Positions 1 to 11,657 of a DNA stretch of 64,000 bases are shown here, one piece after another (position 1 is the stretch's first letter; each line of letters opens with the position of its first letter). Position numbers and translations under genes: made by a program. Under the pieces are notes generated by a model that saw only the letters and a program-made list of their open reading frames with translations, did not search any database and had not been told where the DNA came from. The DNA lies in NCBI GenBank assembly GCA_015501055.1, contig JADNYV010000041.1, positions 205,067 to 269,066 on the forward strand, in the 5' to 3' direction. This DNA comes from Mucidula mucida (taxonomy: Eukaryota; Basidiomycota; Agaricomycetes; Agaricales; Physalacriaceae).

Positions 1-1142
1 GCACATGTCGCACAGTGTTATCCGGGCGAACCGCCTGTTCCAATAGGCCCCCATCTGTACAAAACAGCGGGCGGCTCGTCATTAGTGAGTGCTGATAACA
101 TGGTTGCGTGTGTTTCTCATTTCCTCGCAGGAAATTCCGTTTCCATCCGACACCTTTGACATGCTGCTCAACTGCCCTGGTGCTGTATGGGTCAACAGAC
201 TGCCTTTCCTTTATTCCCTTTGCCCGGTTCGCCTGTTCAGAGGCGATTTCGAGCGTAAACTAGGCCTGGTTCGGCGTCCCAGTGGCTTCGGGCAAACGCT
301 ATTCCACACAACAGCTTTGTTTTCCTTTGACAACGATTGCGAAGCCGTTTTTAGGCGCTTTTTCGGAACATCGCCGCCGCTAGACCACCGTTGCATGACT
401 CTCTTCATCCACATGGAATGCATATTCACGCAGCCCACGGAAAGTCCAACATGTGTCATGAAAAAGTACATGAGCGGGGTTCTCAAAAACTTTCTCCGCA
501 CCAACGCCCCCCAGCTCAATATATCCTTCGAAGAAATCGAACAGTTTTCTCCCATTTCGTCACGTGTAATCTTTGACTGGGTTTTGGTCTGTAGCCACCT
601 ACTTGTTCGTATCATTGTACTGATCCCGTTCCGCAGGAGTCGATGCGCGAAGCAGGATACTCTCTCATTGTAATCATCGAAAATTTCAACATCCCGTTCA
701 TCAACTCAACACCGGAGACAATATCGGAGATCGAGTATGCCATCGCCTTCAATCTGGTCAAGCCTATCGTCGCTGGAATTGACGATCAGGTTATTGCTGG
801 CGGAATGATTTTGGGCGAGCCTGAATCAGAGGAGCCTTCCTGGGTTAGGGATGGTGCTGACGGCAGGACAATCTTTGACCGAATCGCTCGCGATATCTCA
901 TACGAAGCCTGCGTTCATGGCGCATTTGGATATACGTGGGATCAGATCAGGCGCTGGCTGACGAGGTCCTATCCACGCCGGAGGAGCGCGCAGAGTGTTT
1001 GGAGATAATACAGAGCACTTGCGCCAAGCATCAGGATCCTGAACGCGAGTATGTGGAGTATTCTGTCGACGATGTCCTTACCCGTTTACGGGAGCAAAAA
1101 GGATTGCCTGCGCGACACCCTTCTCCAGAGCCCTTTATTTGA
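1..1142 (+). pseudogene. AAA-ATPase-like protein, short form, copy 1 (5' cut by window edge, frameshifted)
   Basis: Seen: exon 1..84 (open, phase 0), intron 85-130 (GTGAGT..CAG), exon 131-586, intron 587-636, exon 637-1142. Segments in order are WVNRLPFLYSLCP (equivalent of the VDK strand), LVRRPSGFGQTLF (P-loop position), VIIENFNIPFI (Walker B position), AGGMILGEP, GAFGYTWDQ and a C-terminal EYSVDDVLTRLR. This order matches the AAA-ATPase-like family PF09820: VDK, RPRRFGKT, LIDEYD, TGI, FGFTEEEV. The Walker A lysine is Gln and the Walker B glutamate is lost. Around position 950 (gatcagatcag) the frame shifts by one base between the FGYTWDQ block and the C-terminal block; both frames are otherwise open. 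The introns match copies 2-4 in position and phase. No nuclease domain follows. Inference: a degenerate P-loop protein, possibly a pseudogene, or intact if the shift is a sequence error. Confidence 0.6.
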
Positions 1143-1464
1143 GAGCGACGACGAGAACTGTTAGCCACTGCTACCTGCACATCGTTTGCTGTTCTATACG
1201 TAGATAAGGACAATCATATTTCACATGTGTGAACTCTCGTGTAGAAACTACTTAGGGATATGTACTGCGATATTCTCGACTCATCTTAATATCCGAAGGT
1301 CGGTAGTACCTTTGGATAATTTCTGCGTAGCACCTTTGCCTTCTCAGCGTTGAAACTGTACAGCATATTAGATTTCTACAAACAAAAAGAGTGTATAGCA
1401 GTACAACGATAGATACATACGAAAAACTACTACAAGTCCAGTCCATGAAATCCTTGAAATGTCG

Positions 1465-2543
1465 TTAAATCAAATTGTTGTTAGAATCAAAATGGAACTG
1501 GAGGAGAGCGGGCCCAGCAACGGTAGTAGCATCGGACACCTTTCCACTAGCATCGTCCGAGATCACCAAGTACACCGTACCTCTCAAGGACGCTGGAATG
1601 ACAACTTTGCCGTCCTTGATGGGCGCAGTAACCATATCCAAACCAGTCAGGAAGACTGCCACCAATGAGTCGTCGCAGTTATCAAAAGTAAGGCTGACAA
1701 TATCGCCAGGCTTGGGGTTCGACGAGTTAACGGTCAACTTGGGGAACACTTTGACAGGTAGTGGTGGATTGGTCTTGGGGCACGACTTGATGAAGGGAGA
1801 TGCAAGGCCAAACACCTCGTCCAACGTTAAAGGGACCTGGAGAAAGCGTCAGTTAATGAAGAGCAGGAAAACTGCAAAGGAACACCGACATCGAATGCCC
1901 CACTCCACGGCTCAACCTTATTCACGGCGGAAGCGACCCAGGCAGCTTGACGCGCCTCTGTAGACAGGATGACTGCCGCGGCAGTCAAGTAATCTTTGTT
2001 CTGCAGGAACTGAGCAGCACCAGCGTAAGCCGTAACACCTGTCACGTCTCAATAAGAATTTCAGAGGGACACCAGCCAACGTACCGACACCTTCAAAGAT
2101 CTGGCTAAGTGTGGCGAACTCGGTTGGGGTGTTGTAAGGACTGTTGAGATTGTTGAGGGCGATCCTCACAAATTGGAGGAAAGACGTACAAGTTATATTC
2201 ACAAGGCTGCGTAGCTTTGTCGGCAAGGACTGACTCCAAAAACTTAACGTGAGTAGCCTCATGGTCCGCGATCTGCTGGAAGCGACCTCTAGCCCACGGA
2301 GGGAGCCCGTCATGAATAAAGTCGTCATTGCTGAACTTTTTGAGACCGCCCATGTAGAAAGCGTTTTCCAAATGTTCGAGCGTCAATGCAAAGTTCAATA
2401 TTACAGTGTCTGTGAATAGTTGATGAGCCGTCTGCGATAATTGAGAGGGCCGTACCATCAAGGCCATTGTCCCGCGAAACGGTCGGCGCAGCAGTGACGC
2501 TGGAAACGATTGCGAGAGCGATGGCGGCGATACAAGACTTCAT
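1465..2543 (-). CDS. Secreted ferritin-like domain protein, Rds1-like
   Basis: Five exons splice to one open frame of 294 codons: 2456-2543, 2190-2409, 2085-2140, 1890-2038 and 1465-1836. All borders are GT..AG. The N-terminus MKSCIAAIALAIVSSVTAAP is a signal peptide. The ferritin-fold helices are recognisable by LTLEHLENAFY, IADHEATHVKFL, FEGVGVTAYAGAAQFL (formed across a splice) and EARQAAWVASAVNK. The E..H and E..ExxH residues are those expected for the two-metal site of the Ferritin_2 (PF13668)/Rds1 family, which is known as a stress- or sexual-development-induced secreted protein in fungi. A beta-rich tail (VKVFPKLTVNSSNPKPGDIV) follows, as in homologues. The exact biochemical role is not established. 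A decayed relative lies at about 22.9-23.6 kb. The ATG was chosen because it starts the signal peptide. Confidence 0.85.
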
Positions 2544-3299
2544 TAAAGCAGGAGAGCGAAAGAAAAAGAATTATGCTTTGAAACTTAGAGCAAGCCAGGT
2601 TTTATAACAGGCTGTCTCGGCGACGGCGGAGAGATCTTGCATAGGATCGATTTAAATATAGTGAGTGAAACAGTCAGTCCGAAGCCGGGCGTCGACCACC
2701 ATGAGATGGCGTATCTAGCAAAAGCTGCCTTGGAGCTGATTCTTTACCCTAGAAAGCTCGACGAGTAGTCCGTTGTTCAACTAGGTCGAGAGGTTCTGCA
2801 GAAAGGACCTGTATGTAGCCCACTTAGATCCTCGAAGCGGATGTGTCAGGAAGCGGCGATTCACCTGGGGCGCGAGCGTGAGTCGGTCTAAAGGAAAATA
2901 GCAGTGTTTCTGGCATAGTATTGCTTTAAACTTAGAACAGTCTGAGACGCCATGTTCTGTGTTGACGGCAATCGATCTGTATAGGTCGCTTCCTTTCAGC
3001 TGATGATGGAAGGACGAGATAGGTAAAGGTGCCACCGGGTGAAGCAAACATTGCCACAGGCGCCATTCATTTTCGCAGTTACAGAACAGTTGGGAAAGAG
3101 TATTCAGTGAGAAAATAGAATCCAGTGTCATTCCTGTGCATCCTTCTAACACCGCGCTTTTAATCATCGAACCGGACGGTATACTAGAGAACGAATGAAG
3201 GTCAGTCTAAATTCATACGTTTCGAGTGGAGCCGTATCATACGAGGAAATAGAGAACGCATCGATATCTGGTACGCACGCAGTTAATAGGTTTCAAAAA
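2544..3299. other. Gene-poor stretch
   Basis: A 128-codon open frame on the minus strand (2781-3167) has no recognisable motif, no introns and no clear start context, and I do not support it as a gene. The first 100 bp upstream of 2543 are presumably the promoter of the ferritin-like gene. Nothing else is visible. Confidence 0.4.
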
Positions 3300-3412
3300 A
3301 AGGCCGCGAGCTGCCAGCGGTTGAGAAGGAATACTCGGTTGACGGTGTCCTCGCCGCACTGCGGTAGCAGAACGATTTGCCTGCTTGATTCCTGAGCCCG
3401 AAACCTCCTGAT
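3300..3412 (+). pseudogene. Relic of the C-terminus of a short-form AAA-ATPase-like gene
   Basis: In the frame starting at gagaaggaatac the translation reads EKEYSVDGVLAALR, then a stop, then QNDLPA. This lines up with copy 1's C-terminus (EYVEYSVDDVLTRLR, EQKGLPAR) and with copies 3 and 4 (YEYSVNDVLTFLR, YIEYSMSDVLCRLR). Only this last block is recognisable; the rest of the gene is gone and a stop interrupts the match. It lies between copy 1 and the long-form gene and suggests that the local array once had more members. Confidence 0.6.
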
Positions 3413-3584
3413 TTAGGAAGTGAATGCGAGGCTAATAGTTCAAGGCGACTATCGGTAATATTAAGAGTCAATTCGTTCAATGTTCAATGCATAGTACTAG
3501 TACACAATTATATACACATAAATGAGAGTCCATGAGTAAATTACAGTGATTGCGATGAATGAACAAGACACCAAGCTTGACCGC

Positions 3585-6438
3585 TCACTGAGTCTTCTTA
3601 GTGACGGGAAAAATAACGTTTTGCGTTTTCTTGGGTTTAGAATAACGCTTTGCTCGTCTCGCTATAACGCAGACACCTGCAATGACGATCACGACCAAGA
3701 CGTGCAGCTCACCAAAAATTGCCTCTCCGTTCGAATCATTGTACCCAAGGACGTGGCGCTCGAACCTGTCATCGTCAAAAGGCAGGACGGAGGTGTCCAA
3801 TTCCGACGCATACCCTGCGCCTTGATCATCAGCCGCCGCCCATAACGCATGGATGCTCCAGGTGCCTGGGGCACCGTCACACCAACCGTGATAAAAGAAC
3901 TCATTCAACGTCGTCGGAAAGGTGGTGCGCGGCGTCGAAGGCGCGTTCAATTTTGGTAGTCGGGGTTGAAGTCTGATTCTGTCCATATTGAAATCGGTAG
4001 ACGAAGGATGTGCTTGAAGAAGCTTTCGATAAGTGCAATCGATCCTTCCGTAAGGTCCTTTCCGTTGGCAGTCCGAGCAAGCGTCACGCCCATCGTCGCT
4101 TCGTACAAAGCTACGAGAGGGATGTTCTTCATTTCGATGATGCAGAGCATCGCCAGTGTTATGGCGAGGATATCGATTCGGCGACGACCTATGGTGTTGA
4201 CTTCGAGTGCGACATGATTCGCAATACCGCCCCCAACAACTAGGCTGGTGTCCAGCTTCTGATGCAATGCCGACTGCATCTCGTTTTCACTGGATTGGAG
4301 GACAGAATATGCGGTACGTGATTTCCGAAGGTATGGGGTGAAGACGGTGTCAATCCATTTGGGCGAGCCATCGAACGGCGGCGGAATCATGGCTCCCTTG
4401 TTTTCGATTGGTTGTAGGACGTCCATATCTAGCTATAATCGAAAATGAGATGATAGATTCCTGAGAGCTTGACAAACTTACTTGGAGTCTCGTCATTCTG
4501 TCTGGAAAGACGTAATGCTTGGGCAAGCCTCGCGACAAAGTTAGCATGCCGGCCTCGTAGCAGGCTGCCGTGAAAGCCTTGAAGGATGGTTTGAGGACCT
4601 GCTTTAGGCCATCAGCAGAGGCCATGTCCGCATCAGCATAGCGGTATCGGAGCAAGGCCATAGGCGCCTTCCCGTCGAAAATGAGTTTGTTGGCTTCGGT
4701 TTTCCACTGAGACATTCCTCGCGCCGCCAGTGCCGTCAGAAACTGGTGCGTTTTAGGGCTGATCGGTTGTATGCGGGAAAGCCCGAGGCGAAATTCCTAC
4801 AAGTCAACGCGGCGAAGAGCAGGTAGGACAGCATGAACAAATTTGCGCGGTATCTGCGGAATTGCGCCTTCCGAAAGGGAGAGGCAGTGTTGTGGCAGAC
4901 AAGTCTCGAACTTTTGGAGCATGGTCAGAATGTCGTCGTTCTGCGGAAGATCACAACCGTGAAGAGCCAAAGCTATGCCTTTGATCTGTGCAAGGGTGTA
5001 ACCGACGCCTCCGATTATGTTGGCTCTGTCGTACATGCAAGCACAAGTCGGTACCATGTCGAGGCACTCCGCTTGAAAAGTAGGGCTATAGCCCTGTAAT
5101 AGGATTTTGTAGATCATGTTCTTTTCCTTCGCTCTGTAGATAGGTGTGTAGAAGTGCCGCGCGAATAGGATGTGTACATCTTCGACCGACGGGAAGGCTG
5201 AGGTTGCCGGCGCCCCTGTGAGGGATTCAATGTGACATCGACGAGCAAGGTGGTCGTAGCCCAACACGATGACCATAAAGGTAGAACGTCTACTAAACAA
5301 CGTCCGGTTCTTTTCATAATAGGCCTATCGTGGATGAATGAGCATACAGAACGTACGAATTACCAAACTCAACTGACCAGTAGCCGTTTCAGTAATTCTC
5401 CTCTTCTAGCGCCTTCCTTGATTTCGTCGCCAGGAAAATCCTCGGGGTATCGCTCCAGCAACGAATGAATAGAGTCGTCGACAACGTCTACGATCTTAGA
5501 TTCAATAGTAGCCAAAGTAGACTTGGGAGAGATTTCGAGGGGATCCAATGAGAAATCGACCTCCAATATGAAGTTCATGGAGTGAAAGTGATCTTGGGCA
5601 TATTCCGCTATTTTGAGCTGACCGAAAGTTTGGTCAAACACAGATTCGTAAGCCTTGTCCATGAAAGAGCCATGGGTTTTCACTAGCCGAACGGAGTCAC
5701 GTTGGGATGCTTCAGGGGCAAAAAATCCCATAGTCGAGTCCGCGACCAAAAAGGAATACTGTATGCACCCAGTGTGGTCGTCGAATAGACCACTGCCAGA
5801 CAGCAAGTGTTGCATAAGGTCTAATGACGGTTCGTCCTAGAAAGAAGTGAGCTATAGGGATGGTTGAGGTTGTGGTCACAAACCTCATCAATGGATCCCA
5901 CGAGATAGATTGGGCGGTCTTCGTCTGCCGACTGCCCAACGGGCAACAGAGGTCCGATTATGGGCTGTATCGTAGGCGAGGCTGCGCGAGCTCGCTTTGC
6001 GGAGTTTGAGGATTCTGGCGCCTCTAAAGATGCTTTCCGTTTCAAAGAGGGTGATGGGTGAATGAGGAATTGAATCTGATTGGGATTACAGTTTCGGGTA
6101 TGACCCACGGGAAATTCCCCATCTACGTGGATGGAGCCGCGAGGAAGATCGTAGCCGGATCGCCCATATAGCCTTAGCTTTGGATCGTCTGTTGCCACAT
6201 TGACATAGTACAATTCGTTCACATCCACTTTTGCGCCACATTGGCAAGCAAGGTCGTGAGACGTCTGGATGCTGAGAGCGGCCCGAGTGGCAAAGTCATC
6301 ACAAGCGGCGCCCGTCCCCTTCATTCTTGGAGACCAGCACGTATAATAGGCGGGCGTCTTGTTGTGACCAACGATCACAGCTTGGAAGGTGCGTTTCGGT
6401 ACGTTTGAAGCCGTTTGGGCCATTGGAGCTGGCGTCAA
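3585..6438 (-). CDS. AAA-ATPase-like plus PD-(D/E)XK nuclease protein, long form A (apparent frameshift)
   Basis: Multi-exon gene starting at ATG 6438 (or the in-frame ATG 15 bp downstream). Order of segments: an N-terminal head of about 195 residues with a basic KRKASLE/AKRARAAS patch; an ATPase-like region with VIVLGYDHLA at the Walker B position, KILLQGYSPTFQ and VGYTLAQIKGIAL; then YEAGMLTLSRGLPKHYVFPD, corresponding to the GYLT..PN block of PF09820/PF08011 proteins. The nuclease core is GRRRIDILAITLAMLCIIEMK, i.e. D..E-x-K, preceded by ALEVN. The tail LHVLVVIVIAGVCVIARR is strongly hydrophobic and followed by Lys/Arg. Near 3950 the frame changes by one base between DFNPDY and the block APSTPRTTFPTTLNEFFYHGW. 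Known: such NTPase-nuclease pairings occur in transposon- and Crinkler-like proteins. Inference: nuclease-bearing partner of the short gene at 6642, transcribed divergently. Confidence 0.6.
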
Positions 6439-6641
6439 GACAGAGAAAGGTGGTGGTTATAGTTCAAGTTGAGCATTACGAGCCATGTTCCGAGGGGACG
6501 TCCATTGTTCGAGCAATGCGCTGTGTTGGTATTGTTTGGGTCGCGTGATATCACATGATCTGTCCTTTGTTCATTTCGGAAACTCCGGCGGAGTCTTAAA
6601 ATATCGTTGACCTACCACCACCACCACCTATCTACATCAGA
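6439..6641. promoter_or_regulatory. Divergent promoter between long form A and short form copy 2
   Basis: Only 203 bp separate the two start codons. At 6545-6560 lies gtgatatcacatgatc, a perfect 10-bp palindrome (GTGATATCAC) overlapping a CATGTG E-box-like core (GATCATGTG on the minus strand). A run of CCA/ACC triplets (about 6613-6628) precedes the short-form ATG. The same palindrome and CCA run recur upstream of copy 3 (11658-11673). The other head-to-head spacer at 39.1 kb holds GATCACGTG. Confidence 0.5.
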
Positions 6642-8340
6642 ATGAGCGACCTGATTCACGACGCGTCCCATTTCTCCGCATTTTCGCGTTATCGCGACGA
6701 TGATAGGAAATCTGTGCATTCTGTGCATTCTGGTACGACGCGCGCGTCTTTCATCATGGTTTCTGCTAATACATCCATCAGATTCCTCAGACACGACTCT
6801 CGTTGAGGACCGTGCCGACGTTCTCTCGCCTTCCTCGAGCCCCAATGGCAAAGAAGAATTCATCAAGCAAGTGTGGACCCAACAAACTTTTCCCGTTCTG
6901 GCTAGCCCGCCGTACACGCTATCTCTAGACCAGTGCTACCCAGATTCGCCCCTACTTGATATGGAGGACACGTTCGTCGATGCCAGCCCGCCCATCTCTT
7001 TAGGCTCGGATCTCGTCAAGACCATTGGTGCCGAATCGGTAAGTGGCTTCAAATCGAAAGTCAACGTTTCTGAATGTCTTGCAGTATATACCAATGCCGT
7101 CCGATGTTTTTCACTCGCTTCTGCAATTCGAGGGCGCGATATGGGTCAACAAGTTGCCATTCGTCCACTCGTTATGTGCGTCTCGACGATTCAGCGGCGA
7201 CACGCACAAGAAACTAAGCTTAGTGCGACGACCCGCCGGCTTTGGGCAAAGGATGTTTATGTCCACCGCGACCTTTTCTTGTGAGATGAACTCCAGGGAT
7301 ATTGTTGAACGACTTTTGAATTCGCCGCCCTGCTCCCCGCTCAAGCATGAGTACCTCGTCCTGTCTATCGATATGATGCGCGCATTCGAGGGGCCTGCAG
7401 AGAGCCTTGAAGATGCGATGAACGGCTACATGGATGGTCTATGGAGAGATTTTGTTCGGAACTATCATGTTGTCCTGGGCATGCCTCGTACGACCTCTGA
7501 TAACAAAAACTGGGATTGGCGCTCGTCTGCCACTATAGTTCCGTGGATCATGGTCAGTCATGTCCCAATGCTGACCTTCTGCTTTACATTGACAAATTTC
7601 TAGCGCTACATATGTAATGCGGGATATCGTCTGCTATTGTTCATCGACAATTTCAACCACCCCTTCATACATTCTACGCCAGAAACGATTGAGACGATGC
7701 CATCGCCATATCTCGTTATCTTGTACGACCTATGCTGAGTTGGCTGGAGGGTGGATGATTGTGGTGGCATGATCTTGGGCGAGCCTCTGTCCGAGGAGCC
7801 GTCTTGGGTCGAGGAAGCTACAGATCTTTTCGAGCCCATGCTCGGGACATCTCACAGGACGCCTCTTCCCTTCATGGTGCGTTCGGCTTCACATGGGAGC
7901 AAGTGAGCACGATGGCGGCGGAGGTCTTACCCATCGCGGAGGAGAGGACAAGGTGCCTGGAGGAGCTGCGCGAACATTGTGCGACATATGGCAAGGAGTC
8001 ACATTGAATACAGCGTGGACGACGTTCTCACCTTTTTGCGACGGAGACACTACCCCCATATTCTAGTCCGGAGATGCCGCCTTGGCCATATGATGAAGAA
8101 GACGACGAAGACTCGACGTGAACTGTTACCTCATTTGCGCTTATCGTTGATAGCCTTGCTATGTACTTTACTTCAATATTCTGATCTCATTCCCACTGTA
8201 TATTATACGACTACCTGCGTCCATACCTTATTAGTTATACACATAGAAAATGTATGTTTACCCGAAACCCAGTGTACAATAGGCTCATTTAGTGAAGCGG
8301 CCCCCAGGCCATTTACTAGAGCAAATTTGACGATTGAGCC
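6545..8340 (+). repeat. Segmental direct duplication, unit 1
   Basis: The unit runs from the palindrome gtgatatcacatgatc through the whole of copy 2 to past its stop (attagttatacacatag, then ..catttagtgaa..gacgatt..). It is matched in the same order and orientation by 11658-13445. Coding parts are nearly identical by eye; the promoter and the 3' flank also match, with small indels. Confidence 0.8.
6642..8121 (+). pseudogene. AAA-ATPase-like protein, short form, copy 2 (C-terminal third frameshifted)
   Basis: Exons 6642-6732, 6782-7038, 7085-7552 and 7604-8121 have the same phases (1, 0, 0) as the intact copy 4, and the 468-nt core exon has the identical length. The core reads IWVNKLPFVHSLC, LVRRPAGFGQRMF, FIDNFNHPFIHS. 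The P-loop Lys is Gln and the following Thr is Arg. Compared with copy 3, exon 4 lacks single bases near 7699, 7752, 7761 and 7839, and has further small changes near 7980, so the downstream blocks (GGMILGEP, GAFGFTWEQV) lie in changing frames. The N-terminal Ser/Asp-rich exon is intact. Upstream it faces the long nuclease form A. Either a real pseudogene or a stretch with base-calling deletions. Confidence 0.65.
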
Positions 8341-10149
8341 ACACAACGCGGCGCCGTTGCACGGCAAAGCCCACCACCTCACTCGCGTTACGCCAATCGT
8401 TGCCTTTCACTCAGGAAGTATGTACTTTTGATGTCCGACTGTCAATAAAACTCGTCGCTCACTCGCATTGTCTCCATAGCCTGAAGCCTTGCTACATTGA
8501 CTGAGACAAACCAATATACTATCAGAGATGAACGACTTGGCTCAATTATCAAATTGTTTCATGGTGTACATGTGGCGCCGACGAAATACTAAGAAACGTG
8601 TGTTTACCATGTACACACTAATCTGCCAACAATAGCTTTACAACGCTAGTGCTCTCCTCCATTACGTTTTGAACTCTGGACTGATTCGAAACAACTTCAG
8701 AGATCGTCGGTCGAAATGAAGCTTACTTTGTTCGTCAGCTTGAGGTTCATTAAACAACGCGAAACTAGCGATGCCTTTTTGAATTATTTACCGGCGATAC
8801 TGAAAAGTACCTACAGCGACCCATTAAAGCCGCCCTTGAACAGGCGAGAAAGACAGAGCCTCCTCGTCAAGCATCTCCGCCTAGTAGTACCGCACGGGGT
8901 CAAAGCCCACGCACATGAACCAAACAAGCCTCCATCCCCGCTCCCACGGCACGCGAGATAGACCAGGAAGAATGGTATGAAATTTCCGGCAGTCTGAAAT
9001 TCCATTGTATTACAGTCATAGGTTCTGACCCGGCGAACACGGTGACGATGAGCATCGGAAATGAGTTTTTGTCCTTCCCGAACAAGTTGTGCAAGGATTC
9101 GAGGTTCTGTCAAAGCTAAGACGAGAGGGAACGGTTATAATCTTTTGGTGCAAGGTTTTCCTAGAAGCGACGTGAGCGCGTTGGAATCATAGAATATAGA
9201 AGATACCTCCAGGAATTTTGCATTGTTGGCGCGTTTTTTAGACTGCGAAAGTTATTTGGCCTGTCCATAGGTTTAGACAATCCCAAATCGACATGAGTGT
9301 GAGACACGACGAGACCGCAGCTGATGAGGCGCGTTCATGGCAATAACGAGTATTCGCCACGGATATGCGAGACTGATCTATGGCTGCGCGGCGGTCGAAG
9401 ATAATATCTTGGGATTCCGAACATATAACGCCAAGATCATACAAGTAACAGGGTATAGCGCTGGTCTCAATGGCATCGCATTTCCGTTGGATCGGTGATT
9501 ACACTAAAGAACAATTGAGAGGAATCGCGACAATAGTGAAAGAATACGCACTTTGTAGTTCCACCGAATGCCACAGGTTGAAGATGGTCTACCAGCACCA
9601 GTGACCGATACGACTTCGGGTGGACGCGTCGTGAGTCTTATCGCGGCGAGATTGACAGAATTTAATCAGTCGAAGACACGTTCCCGATGCAGTGTTTCTG
9701 CAGGCTTTCGTAAAAAGGAAGAAACGCTTAAAGAAAAGAGCTGGAAGGAGAGGATTAAAAGGAGGCCTGTCCAGTTGATGCGTCAAAAAGCGGCGTTGCC
9801 TTCGCCTTGAAGATGCTCGTTCCAAGTCTCCGGTCGATGACGCCGCCCATGCCTGGATATCACGCCTAACGTCGAGTCTTCCTCCTGCCACCACTGGCAG
9901 CCAATATGAATCCGCAAGAAACAAGAAACTCACAGTGCGACGAGTACGCCACCTTCTGCAACCCCGGTACCGACATCGTACGCCCCATGGTCCACTACTC
10001 GTGCGTAGCCAGACGCGCCAATGTTCCGAATTGACCCTGCCATAGACATCCCCTTTGATCCTACTCTGCAATCATGCCGGCTACCAATATCAAAACATCT
10101 GCGCCCATTACCCGTTCAGCAGATGCCACCAACCCAAAATCAAAACATT
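8122..10149. other. About 2 kb without a supported gene
   Basis: Short open frames (for example 8716-8961 plus and 8811-9113 minus) show no family motif, conserved splice pattern or signal peptide. The first 200 bp still belong to the duplicated unit. About 9800-10140 immediately precedes the TAF4-like piece and might contain more of it, but I could not align it. Confidence 0.4.
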
Positions 10150-10813
10150 CCCCGAAGATTCTGTCCACTGGCACTTGGGGCGCGCTTGCAGGACCTCATC
10201 ACGGCCATGTTGCCCGCCCCCGCACTAATACCCAATTCGACCAACCAGCGCCCTCGTATGAGGATGGTCAGCCCATGTGGAGCATTCTCGTGCGCAGTGA
10301 TGTCACCAAGCAGCTCGCTGCTCTCGAAAAGATTGCACGCGAAGAGGAGACGCGCATACAGCAAGAACGAAAAAAGCGCAGACATGGCCCGCTGCTGCCA
10401 CTCGCTGCCAGGTGCAGGGCCAATGCCATCGCAGACACGAGCTGTGAGGCCGAGGTGGCTCCAAGGAGAAGCGAAAGAAGGATGGCCCGGGCGTGACAGC
10501 GAGGACGTACGCAATAGGATGTCAAATGTCGTCGCGAGTCAGGCCGCGTATCAGTGGCAAATATTCGTGGATGACCGCTGCCAATGCGGGTGTCCCGACG
10601 CCCGCACAACAAAGCCTGCTCATCACTTTCACCAGCGACGACGACAATTCCCGCGTCGGACATGTTCTGGCGAAGATGACTACGGCGACGTCGACGCTGC
10701 CACCGGTGGAACAGGATACGCGCTTACCTGTTACGTTGAGAGACGCCATGTTTGTCGTTGACAAGGAGCGTGGGCATGGCGGTGGACGTGGCGCTGCGAG
10801 AGGATGGATTTAG
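10150..10813 (+). pseudogene. Fragment of TAF4 (TFIID subunit) C-terminal region, broken over several frames
   Basis: Blocks typical of the C-terminal domain of basidiomycete TAF4 appear in order but in different frames: LALGARLQDLITAML (about 10160), SYEDGQPMWSILVRSDV and KQLAALEKIAREEETRIQ (10250-10370), EDVRNRMSNVVASQAA (about 10500-10550), GKYSWMTAANAG and finally LRDAMFVVDKERGHGGGRG, AARGW with a stop at 10813. In the family this last block ends the protein, so the natural 3' end is present. The N-terminal part is not found nearby. At least three frame changes are needed. Inference: a partial gene duplicate (a full TAF4 should exist elsewhere), not a working gene. Confidence 0.75.
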
Positions 10814-11657
10814 TGCCAGGACTATGTGATATGGAGGTTCAATTGCATATTTTGACTGCTGATGTATAGATAGTATCTGTTCTAGGAGGTGAGCCATCCG
10901 CTCGTTTCTTTCCTCCAAGGCTCACAGAGTTTTCAGTACTGCATTGTCAATTGTAACGGACTCCTCGGTCTCAGACAGCGAACTCTGCGATGCGGGGCGC
11001 CTTTTATTTTGACTGGTCATGGTGTTGACCTTTTAGGAGGCGCATACATGCTGCCGCTGTTCGATATGGATTCTGTCTGGGTCTACTCAGGATGTGTGCG
11101 ACTCGTCGTTTTGGGTGTTCCGCGTCCGTTGCATCCACTTCTCGATTCAATCAATAGAACATTATGAAAACTCGTATCTATTGACGCCGAATCCGATACA
11201 CCAGAGTATCCGGAGACCCATGCTACCAATCCTGTTGGCTACCTGCACCGACTAGATCCAGCAACTTGGCTGCTTCCATGCACAACAACACGTTGAATGT
11301 AATGTTCATCAGCTGGCTACATGGAATAGTCCAACCACTCCTTCTTTAAATCTTGCACCCGACTGCATAATCGCGTCCGCCAAATCGCACAGAATTTGTT
11401 TCAATCAAAGAATGGCACAACAAAAGTCTTCATTCGAGCCGAGAACGTGGCAGAGGCTGACCAAACTGACCAGCGCGGACCAGTCAGAAGCTTGAAGCGC
11501 TGAATGGCGTCTCCACCTTCCGTGGGAGGTTGTGCAGCATGCAGTGCAGATGGTTCAGCATATGAGCTAGACCGGATTACGAGAGGGGGCGCGTGGAGCG
11601 GAAAGTGGCGCAGAGCTGACGAGTCCGCCAATAGCAGAGGCTGACGAGGAATGAACG
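10814..11657. other. Gene-poor stretch
   Basis: A 92-codon frame (10889-11167, plus) and an 88-codon frame (11401-11667, minus) lack recognisable motifs. Unlike the equivalent place upstream of copy 2, no nuclease-form partner gene is visible upstream of copy 3. Confidence 0.4.

Noticed and set aside
2781..3167. 128-codon minus-strand frame that might have been another family member.
   Set aside because: None of the short-form or long-form motifs can be aligned in any frame of this interval.
9589..10071. 160-codon minus-strand open frame.
   Set aside because: Arg/Trp-rich composition of an antisense shadow, no motif, no splice support.
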